Below are positions 8,949 to 17,639 of a stretch of 64,000 bases of DNA, piece after piece. The stretch covers positions 1 through 64,000 of the forward strand of contig JAFAQY010000023.1 in NCBI GenBank assembly GCA_019261985.1. Reading direction: 5' to 3'. The position numbers and the translations under genes are program-made. The DNA comes from Bryobacterales bacterium (GTDB lineage Bacteria > Acidobacteriota > Terriglobia > Bryobacterales > Bryobacteraceae). Every line of letters begins with the position of its first letter. Positions within the stretch are counted from its first letter, which is position 1. The notes below the pieces were generated by a model. The model was not told where the DNA came from, did no database searches, and saw only the letters and a program-made list of their open reading frames with translations.

Positions 8949-9463
8949 TGTCGGCAACCGCAACCAAACGCATCGATTCCGGAAATCTCAACCTGAAGGA
9001 ACAGGTAGTTTCTATCAACCGCGTCACGAAGGTAGTGAAGGGCGGAAAGAACCTCAGCTTCTCGGCCCTGGTCGTGGTTGGCGATCCGGGAGCGAAAATC
9101 GTCGGCTATGGCACGGGCAAAGCGAAGGAAGTCCCGGCCGCGATCAAGAAGGGCATCGAATCGGCCAAGAAGAACCTGCGCAAGGTGAATGTCCTGGCGA
9201 CGACGATTCAACATCCGGTTCTCGGCCAGTTCGGCAGCGGCAAGGTGCTGCTGAAACCGGCCCCCGAGGGAACGGGAGTGATCGCCGGCGGCCCGGTTCG
9301 CGCCGTCATTCAGGCCGTCGGAATTCCGAATGTCCTAACGAAATCGATCGGTTCGCATAATCCGCACAACGTCGTGAAGGCAACCATCGACGCGCTGGAG
9401 CAGTTGCGCGACAAGGCCGAGGTCGCGAACCTGCGAGGCTTGGGCGGGGAAAAGGCAAGTTAG
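8948..9463 (+). CDS. rpsE: 30S ribosomal protein S5
   Basis: A 171-residue S5 with the double-stranded RNA-binding fold ([23 protein letters not shown]) and the C-terminal [30 protein letters not shown]5 lies in the decoding region and affects accuracy. It overlaps rplR by one base and is followed two bases later by rpmD. Confidence 0.97.
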   Translation: MSATATKRIDSGNLNLKEQVVSINRVTKVVKGGKNLSFSALVVVGDPGAKIVGYGTGKAKEVPAAIKKGIESAKKNLRKVNVLATTIQHPVLGQFGSGKVLLKPAPEGTGVIAGGPVRAVIQAVGIPNVLTKSIGSHNPHNVVKATIDALEQLRDKAEVANLRGLGGEKAS

Positions 9464-9465
9464 TC

Positions 9466-9693
9466 ATGGCGGATACCATCAAAATCAAACTGGTCCGGAG
9501 CCCGATTTGCACGCCGGAAAAACACAAGGTGATTGTGCGGGCGCTGGGCTTGAAGAAAATCAACCAGGTCGTCGAGCGGCCGGATACCCCGGCGTTCCGC
9601 GGCATGGTGAAGAAGATTCCTCATTTGCTTGAATTGGCGCCGCCCGATGCTCGACATAAGGGCGCCGCTCGCGTCAAGGGAGCCTCGAAATGA
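9466..9693 (+). CDS. rpmD: 50S ribosomal protein L30
   Basis: A 75-residue L30 with KIKLVRSPICTPEKHKVIVRALGL and the typical VERPDTPAFRGMVKKIPHLL. The final basic stretch after that is a little longer than in enterobacteria. It overlaps rplO by four bases (ATGA). Confidence 0.95.
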   Translation: MADTIKIKLVRSPICTPEKHKVIVRALGLKKINQVVERPDTPAFRGMVKKIPHLLELAPPDARHKGAARVKGASK

Positions 9694-10130
9694 ATCTCAG
9701 TCAATTGAAACCGCCCCCTGGGCAAAAGCATAAGAAGCAGCGCATCGGCCAAGGCATGGGCACAGGCCGCGGCAAATATTCCGGCCGCGGAGCCAAGGGC
9801 GCAAAGTCCATTTCAGGCTACTCGCGTATGCGCGGCTTTGAAGGCGGCCAGATGCCGCTGCACCGCCGCTTGCCGAAACGCGGATTTACCAATATCTTCA
9901 AGAAAGAGTATGCGATCTTGAACATTGGTAAGCTGGAAACGCTTGAAGGGGACAACTTCGAGCCGGCGAACCTTCTGGAACTGGGCGTCATCCGTAAACT
10001 CAAGGACGGCTTAAAGGTCCTCGGCACAGGCGAATTGAAGCGTAAGATTGTAGTAAAGGCTCACGTGTTCTCCGAGTCGGCCCGCAAAAAGATTGAGACA
10101 GCCGGCGGGACGGCTGAAGTCATTCAGTAG
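9690..10130 (+). CDS. rplO: 50S ribosomal protein L15
   Basis: A 146-residue L15 with the glycine-rich start [44 protein letters not shown] and the C-terminal [19 protein letters not shown]. It is a late 50S protein. The stop codon (10128-10130, TAG) is the first element of the six-unit palindrome array that separates it from secY. Confidence 0.97.
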   Translation: MNLSQLKPPPGQKHKKQRIGQGMGTGRGKYSGRGAKGAKSISGYSRMRGFEGGQMPLHRRLPKRGFTNIFKKEYAILNIGKLETLEGDNFEPANLLELGVIRKLKDGLKVLGTGELKRKIVVKAHVFSESARKKIETAGGTAEVIQ

Positions 10131-10304
10131 GAGAAGCTTCAGCTTGTCCACTGAGGCTGGGACAAGGTTCAGCTTGTTCACTGAGGCTGGGACAAGCTTC
10201 AGCTTGTCCTACTGAGGCTGGGACAAGCTTCAGCTTGTTCACTGAAGCTGGGACAAGGTTCAGCTTGTTCACTGAGGCTGGGACAAGCTGAAGCTTGTCC
10301 TACT
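10128..10304. repeat. Six-unit tandem array of family A palindromes between rplO and secY
   Basis: Six units of 30-31 bp start at about 10130, 10160, 10190, 10221, 10251 and 10281. Each holds a palindrome of the type GGACAAGCTTCAGCTTGTCC followed by the linker ACTGAGGCTG. Units 2 and 5 share the variant GGACAAGGTT; units 2, 4 and 5 share TTGTTC. The sixth unit ends directly in the secY Shine-Dalgarno GAGAGGA. There are no unique spacers, so this is not a CRISPR array. Transcribed RNA could form up to six consecutive stems. Confidence 0.93.
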
Positions 10305-10314
10305 GAGAGGAATT

Positions 10315-11709
10315 ATGAAGTTTTTAGAGGCCATAGCGAACGTATTTCGCGTACCGGATCTGCGCAAGCGAGTCCTGTTTACTCTGGGCTTGCTGGCGGT
10401 GTACCGTTTGGGCGCGTTCATTCCTACTCCGGGCGTCGATACCAACCGGCTGAACCAGTTCTTCCAGGCGAACTCCGGCTCGCTTTTCGGCTTCATAGAT
10501 CTGTTCAGCGGTGGAACCTTCCGCCGCTTCACCATTTTTGCGCTGGGCATTATGCCGTACATTACGGCGTCGATCATTTTGCAATTGTTGACGGTGGTCG
10601 TCCCCACGCTCGAAAAATTGCAGAAAGAAGGCGAACTCGGCCGGCGCAAGATAACGCAATGGACGCGTTATCTGACGGTGATCCTGGCGGGCATGCAGAG
10701 CTTCGGCATCGCCACGCTGCTTCAGAACGCGCAGCAAGGCTTCGTGACCACCCCCGGTTTCGGCTTCATCATTCTGACCATGGTGAGCCTGACCACCGGC
10801 ACGGCGTTCATTATGTGGCTGGGCGAGCAGATTACCGAGCGCGGTATCGGCAACGGGATGTCGCTGATCATCTTTACAGGCATCGTAGTTGGCCTGCCGC
10901 GCGCTATTGAAGAAATTATCCAGAAGCTGCAAAACGGCGACTGGGGTGTGGCCCATATCATCATCATCCTCTCCATGATGATCGCGGTGGTTGGATTCAT
11001 TGTCCTGGTGGAGCGTGGCGAGCGCCGCATTCCGGTACAGTACGCCAAGCGCGTTATCGGCCGGCGCATGATGGGCGGCCAATCCACTCACCTGCCGCTG
11101 AAGGTCAACGCCGGCGGCGTCATCCCGGTAATTTTCGCGAGCTCGCTGCTGGCCTTCCCGCAAACCTTCCTGAACATCGATTTCGTCAAGAATTCGGCCT
11201 TCCTGTCGAGCCTGCTGGGCGCGCTCGGCTCACGCCAGCCGCTGTATTATCTGATGTACGTGGTCCTGATCATTTTCTTCTGCTTCTTCTACGTGTCGAT
11301 CATCTTCAACCCCAACGAAGCGGCGGACAACATGCGCAAGTACGGCGGCTTCATCCCGGGCATCCGGCCTGGCAAGAACACGGCCGAGTACATGAACAAG
11401 ATCCTGACCAAGATCACGGTGGTCGGCGGCTTGTATCTTTCGATTTTGTCTTTGATTCCGCAGATCATGATCGGCGGCATTGCGCTGCAGCGGCTTCCGC
11501 TGGTAGGCAACTTTATCGATGCGCACTTCCCGCGCTGGCTGCTCGACGGCCTCGGCGTCAACTTCTATTTCGGCGGCACTTCGCTTTTGATCGTGGTGGG
11601 CGTGGCGATGGATACGGTCAACCAGATCGAGGCGCAGTTGATCATGCGACACTACGAAGGGTTCACTCCGCGCGCCGGGCGCATTCGGGGGCGGCGGAGC
11701 AGCTTTTAG
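10315..11709 (+). CDS. secY: Protein translocase subunit SecY
   Basis: A 464-residue SecY, the pore of the Sec translocon, with about ten transmembrane segments. Landmarks are the start FLEAIANVFRVPDLRKRVLFTLGLLAVYRLGAFIP, the plug/TM2 region FSGGTFRRFTIFALGIMPYITASIIL, the cytoplasmic loop ERGERRIPVQYAKRV, GGVIPVIFASSLL and the C-terminal YEGFTPRAGRIRGR. The ATG has GAGAGGA at good distance. The gene is separated from the ribosomal genes by the tandem array and from adk by a family B element. Confidence 0.98.
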   Translation: MKFLEAIANVFRVPDLRKRVLFTLGLLAVYRLGAFIPTPGVDTNRLNQFFQANSGSLFGFIDLFSGGTFRRFTIFALGIMPYITASIILQLLTVVVPTLEKLQKEGELGRRKITQWTRYLTVILAGMQSFGIATLLQNAQQGFVTTPGFGFIILTMVSLTTGTAFIMWLGEQITERGIGNGMSLIIFTGIVVGLPRAIEEIIQKLQNGDWGVAHIIIILSMMIAVVGFIVLVERGERRIPVQYAKRVIGRRMMGGQSTHLPLKVNAGGVIPVIFASSLLAFPQTFLNIDFVKNSAFLSSLLGALGSRQPLYYLMYVVLIIFFCFFYVSIIFNPNEAADNMRKYGGFIPGIRPGKNTAEYMNKILTKITVVGGLYLSILSLIPQIMIGGIALQRLPLVGNFIDAHFPRWLLDGLGVNFYFGGTSLLIVVGVAMDTVNQIEAQLIMRHYEGFTPRAGRIRGRRSSF

Positions 11710-11721
11710 ATGAGGAACCCG

Positions 11722-11811
11722 GGTGGAGCAGGCGTTAGCCTGCAACCTGGGCTTCAGCCCAGGCCAATGCGGGAGCTGACGCTCCCGTTGCAGGCTAAAG
11801 CCTGCTCCACC
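11722..11811. repeat. Family B compound palindrome, copy 3
   Basis: A 90-bp element between secY and adk. The left arm is GGTGGAGCAGGCGTTAGCC. Inner hairpins are CCTGGGCTTCAGCCCAGG and CGGGAGCTGACGCTCCCG. The right arm is GCAGGCTAAAGCCTGCTCCACC. It ends only eight bases before the adk ATG. Confidence 0.9.
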
Positions 11812-11819
11812 TCTGAATA

Positions 11820-12497
11820 ATGGCCGATCCAAACCCGAGGCAATGCCTCATCCTGTTCGGGCCACCCGGTTCGGGAAAAGGGACTCAGGCCAAGTTTTTA
11901 AACCAATCTCTGGGATGGGCGCATATCTCGACCGGAGACATGCTGCGAGCGCATCTGGCGGCGGGAGACGCGCTGGGCCAGGAAATCGCCGCGGTAATGC
12001 AATCGGGCGCGCTGGTTTCGGATCAAACGGTCAATCGCATGGTGGAGGAACGGATCAAGGAGCCGGATTGCGAAAAAGGGTTCATCCTGGACGGCTACCC
12101 GCGGACCGTAAGCCAGGCCAAACTGCTTTCCGAGCTTCTCGCCGCTCAACGCATCCCCGCGGTGGTGATTCATTTGAAAGTGGATTACAATGTAATTATT
12201 AGCCGGATTGCGGGACGCAGGCAGTGCCTCACCTGCGGCGCGCTCTACAGCGTGACATCCAACGCTCCAACAATTTCGGAAGTCTGCGATTACGACGGCT
12301 CGAAACTGATAGTGCGCGAAGATGATCGTCCGGAAGTAGTGGAAAGAAGACTGAAGGCCTACGAAGAGCAGACCGAGCCTGTGCTCGCGTATTTTAAGCA
12401 GGCCGGGTTTACGGTGGAAGAGATCCAGGGCGACGATGCCTCGCCGCAAGTAATCGCGCGGCGGATCGAAAAATCGATCCAAGAAGTGAGCGTATGA
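11820..12497 (+). CDS. adk: Adenylate kinase, zinc-LID type
   Basis: Interconverts ATP + AMP and 2 ADP in the cytoplasm. The 225-residue protein has the P-loop GPPGSGKGT (residues 15-23), the STGDMLR AMP-site segment and FILDGYPRT. The LID has Cys136-x2-Cys139-x16-Cys156-x2-Asp159, the three-Cys/one-Asp zinc site. It lies in the usual secY-adk-map order. No Shine-Dalgarno is visible between the repeat (ending 11811) and the ATG. It overlaps map by four bases (ATGA). Confidence 0.97.
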   Translation: MADPNPRQCLILFGPPGSGKGTQAKFLNQSLGWAHISTGDMLRAHLAAGDALGQEIAAVMQSGALVSDQTVNRMVEERIKEPDCEKGFILDGYPRTVSQAKLLSELLAAQRIPAVVIHLKVDYNVIISRIAGRRQCLTCGALYSVTSNAPTISEVCDYDGSKLIVREDDRPEVVERRLKAYEEQTEPVLAYFKQAGFTVEEIQGDDASPQVIARRIEKSIQEVSV

Positions 12498-13264
12498 TTG
12501 TGCGGAAGAATATGGCCGAGCTTGAAAAAATGCGCGCCGCCGGTCTGTTGGTTTGGAAGATTTTGGAAAATTTGAAGCGAATGGTCGCGGAAGGCGTTTC
12601 AACCTACGATTTGGAAGTGACGGCCGAGAAAATGATGCAGGATGCGGGCGCGCGGCCGGCGTTTAAGGGCTACAAATCGCCCGCGGCGGAAACGAAGTTT
12701 CCGTTTGTGCTGTGTACTTCGGTGAACGACGAAATCGTGCATGGGATGCCTTCGCACAAGCGCATCTTGAAGCCCGGCGATATCGTTTCGATCGATACGG
12801 GCGTGCAGTTGAGCGGGTATTACGGCGACTCCGCTGTTACTGTTGGAATTGGGGAGATTTCTCCCGAGGCGCAGCGCTTGATGGACGTAACCCGCGAGTC
12901 GCTGGAAATGGCGATTGAAAAGGCGCGGGCGGGTAACCGGCTTTTCGATATTTGCGGCACGGTGGAGCGGCACGTAACCGCCAACGGATTTTCGATCGTC
13001 CGCGAATTCGTGGGGCATGGGATCGGAACGCAGATGCATGAAGAGCCGCAGATTCCGAATTACGTGGACCGCCGCGGCGAAAATCCGCGGTTGAAGGAAG
13101 GCATGGTGCTCGCGATCGAGCCGATGGTCAACGCCGGTAAGCCGGGCGCGAGAGTTAAGCCGGACAAGTGGACGGCTGTCACCGAAGATGGAAGGTATTC
13201 GGCTCATTTCGAGCACACGGTCGCAATCACCGCCAACGGGCCGTGGGTATTGACGAGGCCTTAG
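12494..13264 (+). CDS. map: Methionine aminopeptidase, type I
   Basis: Removes the initiator Met from new proteins. The 256-residue protein is of typical type I length. Metal ligands are visible in the usual order: Asp in IDTGVQLSGYYGDSAVT (two ligands), His in EFVGHGIGTQMHEEP, Glu in LAIEPMVN, and Glu in FEHTVAIT. It overlaps adk, and its TAG stop (13262-13264) runs into a family B element exactly where infA would normally follow. Confidence 0.97.
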   Translation: MIVRKNMAELEKMRAAGLLVWKILENLKRMVAEGVSTYDLEVTAEKMMQDAGARPAFKGYKSPAAETKFPFVLCTSVNDEIVHGMPSHKRILKPGDIVSIDTGVQLSGYYGDSAVTVGIGEISPEAQRLMDVTRESLEMAIEKARAGNRLFDICGTVERHVTANGFSIVREFVGHGIGTQMHEEPQIPNYVDRRGENPRLKEGMVLAIEPMVNAGKPGARVKPDKWTAVTEDGRYSAHFEHTVAITANGPWVLTRP

Positions 13265-13351
13265 GTGGGGCGGGCTTCAGCCTGCGGCGGGCTTTAGCCC
13301 GCCACGGTGACGGCGGGACTGAAGTCCCGCGCAGGCTGAAGCCTGCCCCAC
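13264..13351. repeat. Family B compound palindrome, copy 4, in the usual infA position
   Basis: An 88-bp element that begins at the last base of the map stop codon. Outer arms are GGTGGGGCGGGCTTCAGCC and GCAGGCTGAAGCCTGCCCCAC; inner hairpins are GGCGGGCTTTAGCCCGCC and CGGGACTGAAGTCCCG. It fills most of the 108-bp map-rpmJ gap. Confidence 0.9.
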
Positions 13352-13372
13352 AATGAAGGAAGTTGAGGATTT

Positions 13373-13486
13373 ATGAAAGTCAGAGCGTCAGTAAAGAAAT
13401 TGTGCGATAAATGCAAGCTGGTTCATCGCCACGGGGTGGTGCGCGTAATCTGCGTCAACCCGAAACATAAGCAGAGGCAAGGATAG
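13373..13486 (+). CDS. rpmJ: 50S ribosomal protein L36, zinc-binding
   Basis: A 37-residue protein beginning [15 protein letters not shown] and ending NPKHKQRQG. Zinc ligands are Cys11, Cys14, Cys27 and His32, the C-x2-C-x12-C-x4-H pattern of L36. GAGGAT lies just upstream of the ATG. It is followed 20 bases later by rpsM, as usual. Confidence 0.96.
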   Translation: MKVRASVKKLCDKCKLVHRHGVVRVICVNPKHKQRQG

Positions 13487-13506
13487 TACAAGAAGGATAG
13501 GCACAT

Positions 13507-13893
13507 ATGGCGCGTCTAGCAGGCGTGGATTTACCCGCGAAGAAGCGGACCGAAATCGGTCTCACATACATTTATGGAATCGGGCGCACGCGCAGCAAAT
13601 CGCTGTGCCATCGCGCGGGGGTCGATCCGGATAAGAAGGTCGCCGACCTCACCGAAGACGAAGTCAACCGCATCCGCCAGATTCTCGAAGTTGAAGGCGC
13701 CGTGGAAGGCGATCTACGCAAGGAACTTTCGATGAACGTCAAGCGGCTCATCGAAATGGGTTCTTATCGCGGCCTCAGGCATCGCCGCGGCCTGCCTGTT
13801 CGCGGCCAGCGCACTCATACCAACGCGCGTACCCGCAAGGGCCCGCGGCGCGCCACCGTGGCCGGCAAGAAGAAAGCCACGGCCAAAACATAA
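13507..13893 (+). CDS. rpsM: 30S ribosomal protein S13
   Basis: A 128-residue S13 of the 30S head that contacts P-site tRNA. It starts [22 protein letters not shown], has the helix-two-turn-helix segment and the basic tail [24 protein letters not shown]. Twelve bases before rpsK. Confidence 0.97.
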   Translation: MARLAGVDLPAKKRTEIGLTYIYGIGRTRSKSLCHRAGVDPDKKVADLTEDEVNRIRQILEVEGAVEGDLRKELSMNVKRLIEMGSYRGLRHRRGLPVRGQRTHTNARTRKGPRRATVAGKKKATAKT

Positions 13894-13905
13894 TCAAGGA
13901 CTCAC

Positions 13906-14313
13906 ATGGCTAAAGCACCAGCGAAAACCGGCAAAAAGAAAGCCTTCAAGAAGAAGGAAAAGAAGTCTGTCCCCGTGGGGTTGGTCCACGTGCAAGCGTC
14001 GTTCAACAACACCATCATCACCATTACCGATCCGATGGGGAACGTGCTGTCCTGGTCGAGTTCCGGCTCGCTGGGTTTCCGCGGGTCGCGTAAGGGAACG
14101 CCGTTCGCCGCCCAGCAGGCGTCGCTGACGGCCGCCAACAAGGCAAAAGAGGCCGGGCTGCGGACGGTCGAGGTAAATGTCAGTGGTCCTGGAGCCGGCC
14201 GCGAATCGGCAGTGCGCGCGCTATCCACGGCGGGCTTGGAAGTTCGGTCGATCAAAGACAAGACCCCGATTCCGCACAACGGCTGCCGGCCGCCGAAGAA
14301 ACGTAGAGTGTAG
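13906..14313 (+). CDS. rpsK: 30S ribosomal protein S11
   Basis: A 135-residue S11 of the 30S platform, with [26 protein letters not shown] split by a short basic N-terminal leader, [13 protein letters not shown], and the ending [22 protein letters not shown] stop is followed immediately by a family A palindrome and then a 140-base gap before rpsD. Confidence 0.97.
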   Translation: MAKAPAKTGKKKAFKKKEKKSVPVGLVHVQASFNNTIITITDPMGNVLSWSSSGSLGFRGSRKGTPFAAQQASLTAANKAKEAGLRTVEVNVSGPGAGRESAVRALSTAGLEVRSIKDKTPIPHNGCRPPKKRRV

Positions 14314-14336
14314 TAGGACAAGCTTCAGCTTGTCCC
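14314..14336. repeat. Family A palindrome, copy after rpsK
   Basis: TAGGACAAGCTT plus CAGCTTGTCC, starting at the base after the rpsK stop codon. One outer pair is changed (CCC instead of CCTA). Confidence 0.85.
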
Positions 14337-14403
14337 GTGTGTGTAAGCAGGAAGAAGGCGCGATCCGCGCTGTAAACTGCACCTGACTGAAGAACAGGTC
14401 ACG

Positions 14404-14438
14404 GTCACTGGCGTCTGGCCCCTGACCGCTGGCCCCTG
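14404..14438. repeat. Heptanucleotide array, 5 units, upstream of rpsD
   Basis: Five contiguous 7-mers, each ending in CTG: GTCACTG, GCGTCTG, GCCCCTG, ACCGCTG, GCCCCTG. Two units are identical and spaced 14 bases apart. It is shorter and more G+C-rich than the rplE array but has the same period and a shared CTG core. It ends just before the rpsD Shine-Dalgarno GGGAGG (14442-14447). Confidence 0.7.
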
Positions 14439-14453
14439 ATTGGGAGGTTTGAT

Positions 14454-15086
14454 TTGGCTAGATACATTGGCCCCGTCTGCCGGTTGTGCCGGCGCGAGGG
14501 CATGAAATTATTCCTGAAAGGCGAGCGTTGCCATACCGAAAAGTGCGCCATCGAAAAGCGCAACTTTCCCCCGGGGCAGCACGGCAAGGATCGCAAGCCG
14601 AAGATTGTCGGCTACGGTCTCCAGCTCCGCGAAAAACAAAAGGCGCGCCGCTATTACCAACTGCTGGAAGGCCAGTTCCGGAATTTGTTCGAGAAGGCGA
14701 GCGCCACCAAGGGCATCACGGGCGAAACCATGCTGAACCTGCTGGAACGGCGCCTGGATAACGTGCTCTATCGCGCGGGCTTCGGCACTTCGCGGGCTCA
14801 GTGCCGGCAGCTTGTGCGTCACGGCCACGTGAATGTGAGCGGCCGGCGCGTCGACATTCCGTCGTATACCGTAAAAGCGGACGAAGTGGTTGAAATCCGT
14901 GAAGCCAGCAAGAAGAACCCGACCATTCTGCACGCCCGCGACGCTACGGCCCACGCTCCCAGTCCCAACTGGCTGGAAGTGGACCGCGAGAATCTGCGCG
15001 CCCGCGTCTTAGGCCAGCCCAAGCGCGACGATCTGGTGCAGATTCAGTTGAACGAACAGCTCATCGTCGAGTTGTACTCGAAGTAA
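14454..15086 (+). CDS. rpsD: 30S ribosomal protein S4, zinc-binding type
   Basis: A 210-residue S4 with TTG as start codon ([16 protein letters not shown]), supported by GGGAGG at 14442-14447. Cys9-x2-Cys12 and Cys26-x4-Cys31 form the N-terminal zinc site. The S4 RNA-binding domain lies at about residues 98-160 ([32 protein letters not shown]). The 140-base leader contains a palindrome and the heptad array. S4 is a primary assembly protein and, in other bacteria, a translational repressor of this operon. Confidence 0.97.
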   Translation: MARYIGPVCRLCRREGMKLFLKGERCHTEKCAIEKRNFPPGQHGKDRKPKIVGYGLQLREKQKARRYYQLLEGQFRNLFEKASATKGITGETMLNLLERRLDNVLYRAGFGTSRAQCRQLVRHGHVNVSGRRVDIPSYTVKADEVVEIREASKKNPTILHARDATAHAPSPNWLEVDRENLRARVLGQPKRDDLVQIQLNEQLIVELYSK

Positions 15087-15112
15087 GGTCCAAGAAACAA
15101 GAGGAAGCCACA

Positions 15113-16189
15113 ATGTTTAAAGGATTTCAAAAACCGAAGCGTTTAGTTGCCAACACCGAAACCCTGAACGACCGCTACGGCATGTTCACGGCGCAGCCTT
15201 TTGAGCGCGGATTCGGGTCGACCATCGGAACCGGTTTGCGCCGGGTGCTGCTGAGCTCCATCGAAGGCGCGGCCATCACCGCTGTCCACATCGACGGCGT
15301 CGCCCATGAGTTTAGCCCGATTCCGGGCGTGGTGGAGGATGCCACCGATATCATTCTTAACTTGAAACAAATTCCGTTCAAGATGATGGGCGAAGGCGTG
15401 CGCACCGTGCGTCTTAAGGCCGTAAGCGCGGGTGAAGTTCTTAGCGGGCAAATCGAAACCGGCCCGGATGTGGAAGTTCTCGACCGCAACATGCACATCG
15501 CCACGGTCGGCGACGGCGCCAAACTCGACATCGAGATGCGTCTTAAATCCGGCCGCGGCTACGTCTCGGCGGACCGCAATAACGATGAGGACCTGCCGGT
15601 CGGCTACATTCCGATCGATTCCGTCCACTCGCCCGTGCGCAAGGTAAATTTCTCGGTGGAAGCTGCCCGCCTGGGACAGATGACCGATTACGACAAGCTC
15701 ACCATCGAAGTCTGGACGAACGGCGCGATCTCACCCGCCGATGCGATCGGCCAAGCGTCGAAGCTGTTAAAAGATCACATGACGATCTTCATCAATTTCG
15801 AGGAGCTGCCCGAGACCGCGGAAGAGCCGGCCGAGCGCGCGGCTTCGCAAATGAACGAAGTCCTCAACCGGTCCGTGGAAGAGCTGGAGTTGAGCGTCCG
15901 CTCTTACAACTGCCTGAAGAACGCGAACATTCAAACCATCGGCGACCTGGTTCAAAAGACCGAAGCCGAGATGCTGCGGACCAAGAATTTCGGGCGCAAG
16001 TCGCTCAACGAAATTAAGGAAATTCTCGGCGGCCTGGGCCTTGGCTTCGGCATGAAGTTCGATGCTCAAGGCCGGCTGGTCGCTCCGGCCGCCGGCGCCT
16101 CGCCCGCGCCGGGTGAATCCGAAGGCGAACCGGAACTCGAAGCCGACGAGGACGAGACTAACGAAGAATCCGGCGGAGTGCTGGCATGA
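15113..16189 (+). CDS. rpoA: DNA-directed RNA polymerase subunit alpha
   Basis: The 358-residue alpha subunit. The N-terminal dimerisation domain spans about residues 1-235 ([22 protein letters not shown]). After a linker the C-terminal domain spans about 250-320 ([34 protein letters not shown]), which contacts UP elements and activators. The protein is longer than the usual 315-330 residues because of an acidic tail ([20 protein letters not shown]). It overlaps rplQ by four bases (ATGA). Confidence 0.98.
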   Translation: MFKGFQKPKRLVANTETLNDRYGMFTAQPFERGFGSTIGTGLRRVLLSSIEGAAITAVHIDGVAHEFSPIPGVVEDATDIILNLKQIPFKMMGEGVRTVRLKAVSAGEVLSGQIETGPDVEVLDRNMHIATVGDGAKLDIEMRLKSGRGYVSADRNNDEDLPVGYIPIDSVHSPVRKVNFSVEAARLGQMTDYDKLTIEVWTNGAISPADAIGQASKLLKDHMTIFINFEELPETAEEPAERAASQMNEVLNRSVEELELSVRSYNCLKNANIQTIGDLVQKTEAEMLRTKNFGRKSLNEIKEILGGLGLGFGMKFDAQGRLVAPAAGASPAPGESEGEPELEADEDETNEESGGVLA

Positions 16190-16638
16190 GACACAACCGA
16201 AGCGGATACAAACTCAAGCGCGATGCCGGCGCTCGCAAGGCCCTGCTCAAAAACCTTGTCACGAGCGTGATCGAGCACGAGCGCGTGGTCACCACGGTTC
16301 CGAAGGCGAAAGCCGTAAAGCCGCTGGTCGAAAAAATGATCACTCTCGCAAAGCGCGATACGCTGCACGCCCGCCGTCAGGCCGCGGCATTTCTCGAAAC
16401 TCCGGACGCGGTCCAGAAGCTCTTCGATAAGCTCGGCACGCGTTTCGGCCAGCGCGACGGCGGCTACACCCGCGTGGTTCGCCTGGGTTGGCGCAAGGGC
16501 GATGGGGCCGAGCAGGCAATGCTCGAACTCGTCGGCAGTGAGCTGGTCAAACGCGCCGCAGACCGCGCCAAGCGCCGCGAAGAGCGGATGAAGGCGATCC
16601 AGCAGGGCAAGGAAGAGGGCGAAGCGCCGGAGGAATAA
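16186..16638 (+). CDS. rplQ: 50S ribosomal protein L17
   Basis: L17 with [36 protein letters not shown] split over the N-terminus, and the ending of the family domain [27 protein letters not shown] charged tail of about 25 residues ([21 protein letters not shown]) extends it to 150. It is the last gene of the ribosomal block. Confidence 0.97.
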   Translation: MRHNRSGYKLKRDAGARKALLKNLVTSVIEHERVVTTVPKAKAVKPLVEKMITLAKRDTLHARRQAAAFLETPDAVQKLFDKLGTRFGQRDGGYTRVVRLGWRKGDGAEQAMLELVGSELVKRAADRAKRREERMKAIQQGKEEGEAPEE

Positions 16639-16650
16639 TCGAAATTATTC
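16633..16650 (+). terminator. Small A+T-rich hairpin at the end of rplQ
   Basis: GAATAAT, loop CGAA, ATTATTC: a perfect 7-bp stem that includes the rplQ stop codon. It is followed by AACCACCGG rather than a T-run, so it is at best a weak terminator; the next gene lies on the other strand 39 bases away. Confidence 0.25.
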
Positions 16651-16676
16651 AACCACCGGTTTCTAGCGTATCGGAA

Positions 16677-17489
16677 TCACTTCTCCGGCTGATCGTAACC
16701 TCGTACCCGCCGCACCCAAATATTCCGGTATCTCACGGGCGTCCCGTGGTCTTGAAGCATCAGTGAGTCCTCCGCGGGCTGCGGCGCGTATTTTGCCAAG
16801 GCTCGATGGACGGTCGGCCCCGCTACTTCTTTGCGGTTGTGCAGCAGCACGCCATTGAGAAAAACTGTCAGATAAGCCGGCGTTACCGGCTTGCCGCCAT
16901 CAAATCGCGGAGCCTCGAAGACAATGTCGAACGACTGCCATTCGCCCGGCTTGCGCGCGGGATTCACGAGCGGCGGCCACTGGCCGTAAATGGCGCCAGC
17001 CTGGCCGTCCGCATAAGTCGGGTTTTGATACGAATCGAGCACCTGCACCTCATACCGGCCTTGCAGGAAGATGCCGCTATTTCCCCGGTTCTGGCTGGTA
17101 CCGCGCACTTCTGTCGGTGCGGCCCATTCGATGTGGAGTTGCACGTCGCCGAATTTTTCTTTTGTGGCGATATCGCCCGAACGCGGGACCACTTCGAAAT
17201 AGCCGTTCTCCACTTTCCACCCGGCGGGCTGCTGCGTGCTCACGGGATTGACAAGGTTGAGCCTCGCCGCTGTCCATTGCGCGAGGCTCGCGCCATCAAA
17301 CAGCACAATCGCATCGGAAGGCGCGCCTCCGGGCTGCGCCGCCGGTGCGACCACCTTCGGGTGCGGGCGGGCTGGGTCGTGGACATGGTATGGCAAGCCC
17401 GGCAAGATTGGAGTGTCGGTATACCCGAGATCGCCCGAGGTCTGCCCCAGCAGCGCCATGCCGGTCAATGCGATAAAAGCAATCTTCAT
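16677..17489 (-). CDS. Exported DUF1080 (3-keto-disaccharide hydrolase domain) protein
   Basis: A 270-residue protein with a signal peptide (about residues 1-19, IAFIALTGMALLG). The DUF1080 / 3-keto-disaccharide hydrolase domain has the landmarks AIVLFDGASLAQW, WKVENGYFEVV, FGDVQLHIEWAAP, NRGNSGIFLQGRYEVQVLDSY and the terminal PVRYRNIWVRRV. The fold is a concanavalin-like beta sandwich; such proteins act on or bind carbohydrates in the periplasm. Substrate cannot be read from the sequence. It faces rplQ convergently. Confidence 0.85.
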   Translation of the reverse strand: MKIAFIALTGMALLGQTSGDLGYTDTPILPGLPYHVHDPARPHPKVVAPAAQPGGAPSDAIVLFDGASLAQWTAARLNLVNPVSTQQPAGWKVENGYFEVVPRSGDIATKEKFGDVQLHIEWAAPTEVRGTSQNRGNSGIFLQGRYEVQVLDSYQNPTYADGQAGAIYGQWPPLVNPARKPGEWQSFDIVFEAPRFDGGKPVTPAYLTVFLNGVLLHNRKEVAGPTVHRALAKYAPQPAEDSLMLQDHGTPVRYRNIWVRRVRGYDQPEK

Positions 17490-17567
17490 GGCCGGGAGTA
17501 TATCGCATCACCGGTTGAGGACGGCAGGTGTGCCAGTTATGCAACCGGTCTTTCCGGCACCCCCGGC

Positions 17568-17610
17568 GCCGAGGCTAAAGCCTCGGTTGCAGGCTGAAGC
17601 CTGCTCCACC
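17568..17610. repeat. Family B element, partial (right half only)
   Basis: Right half of a family B element: inner hairpin GCCGAGGCTAAAGCCTCGG and right arm GCAGGCTGAAGCCTGCTCCACC. The GGTGGAGC left arm is missing. It lies in the divergent gap between the DUF1080 gene and the small membrane protein gene. Confidence 0.75.
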
Positions 17611-17639
17611 CCCCGCGCAAATAGGGCAAACTGGTACGT

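Noticed and set aside
7926-8963. 345-codon minus-strand frame opposite rplF/rplR, and similar frames at 2137-3081 and 10324-11163
   Set aside because: They are antisense shadows of clearly conserved ribosomal and secY genes in high-G+C DNA; no family motif is present.
10130-10304. CRISPR-like repeat array before secY
   Set aside because: Units are contiguous palindromes of 30-31 bp without unique spacers and there are no cas genes.
13264-13372. A hidden infA between map and rpmJ
   Set aside because: The gap is only 108 bp and mostly repeat; no IF-1-like segment is visible in any frame.
16806-17597. 263-codon plus-strand frame over the DUF1080 gene
   Set aside because: The minus strand has a signal peptide and clear domain; the plus frame has neither.
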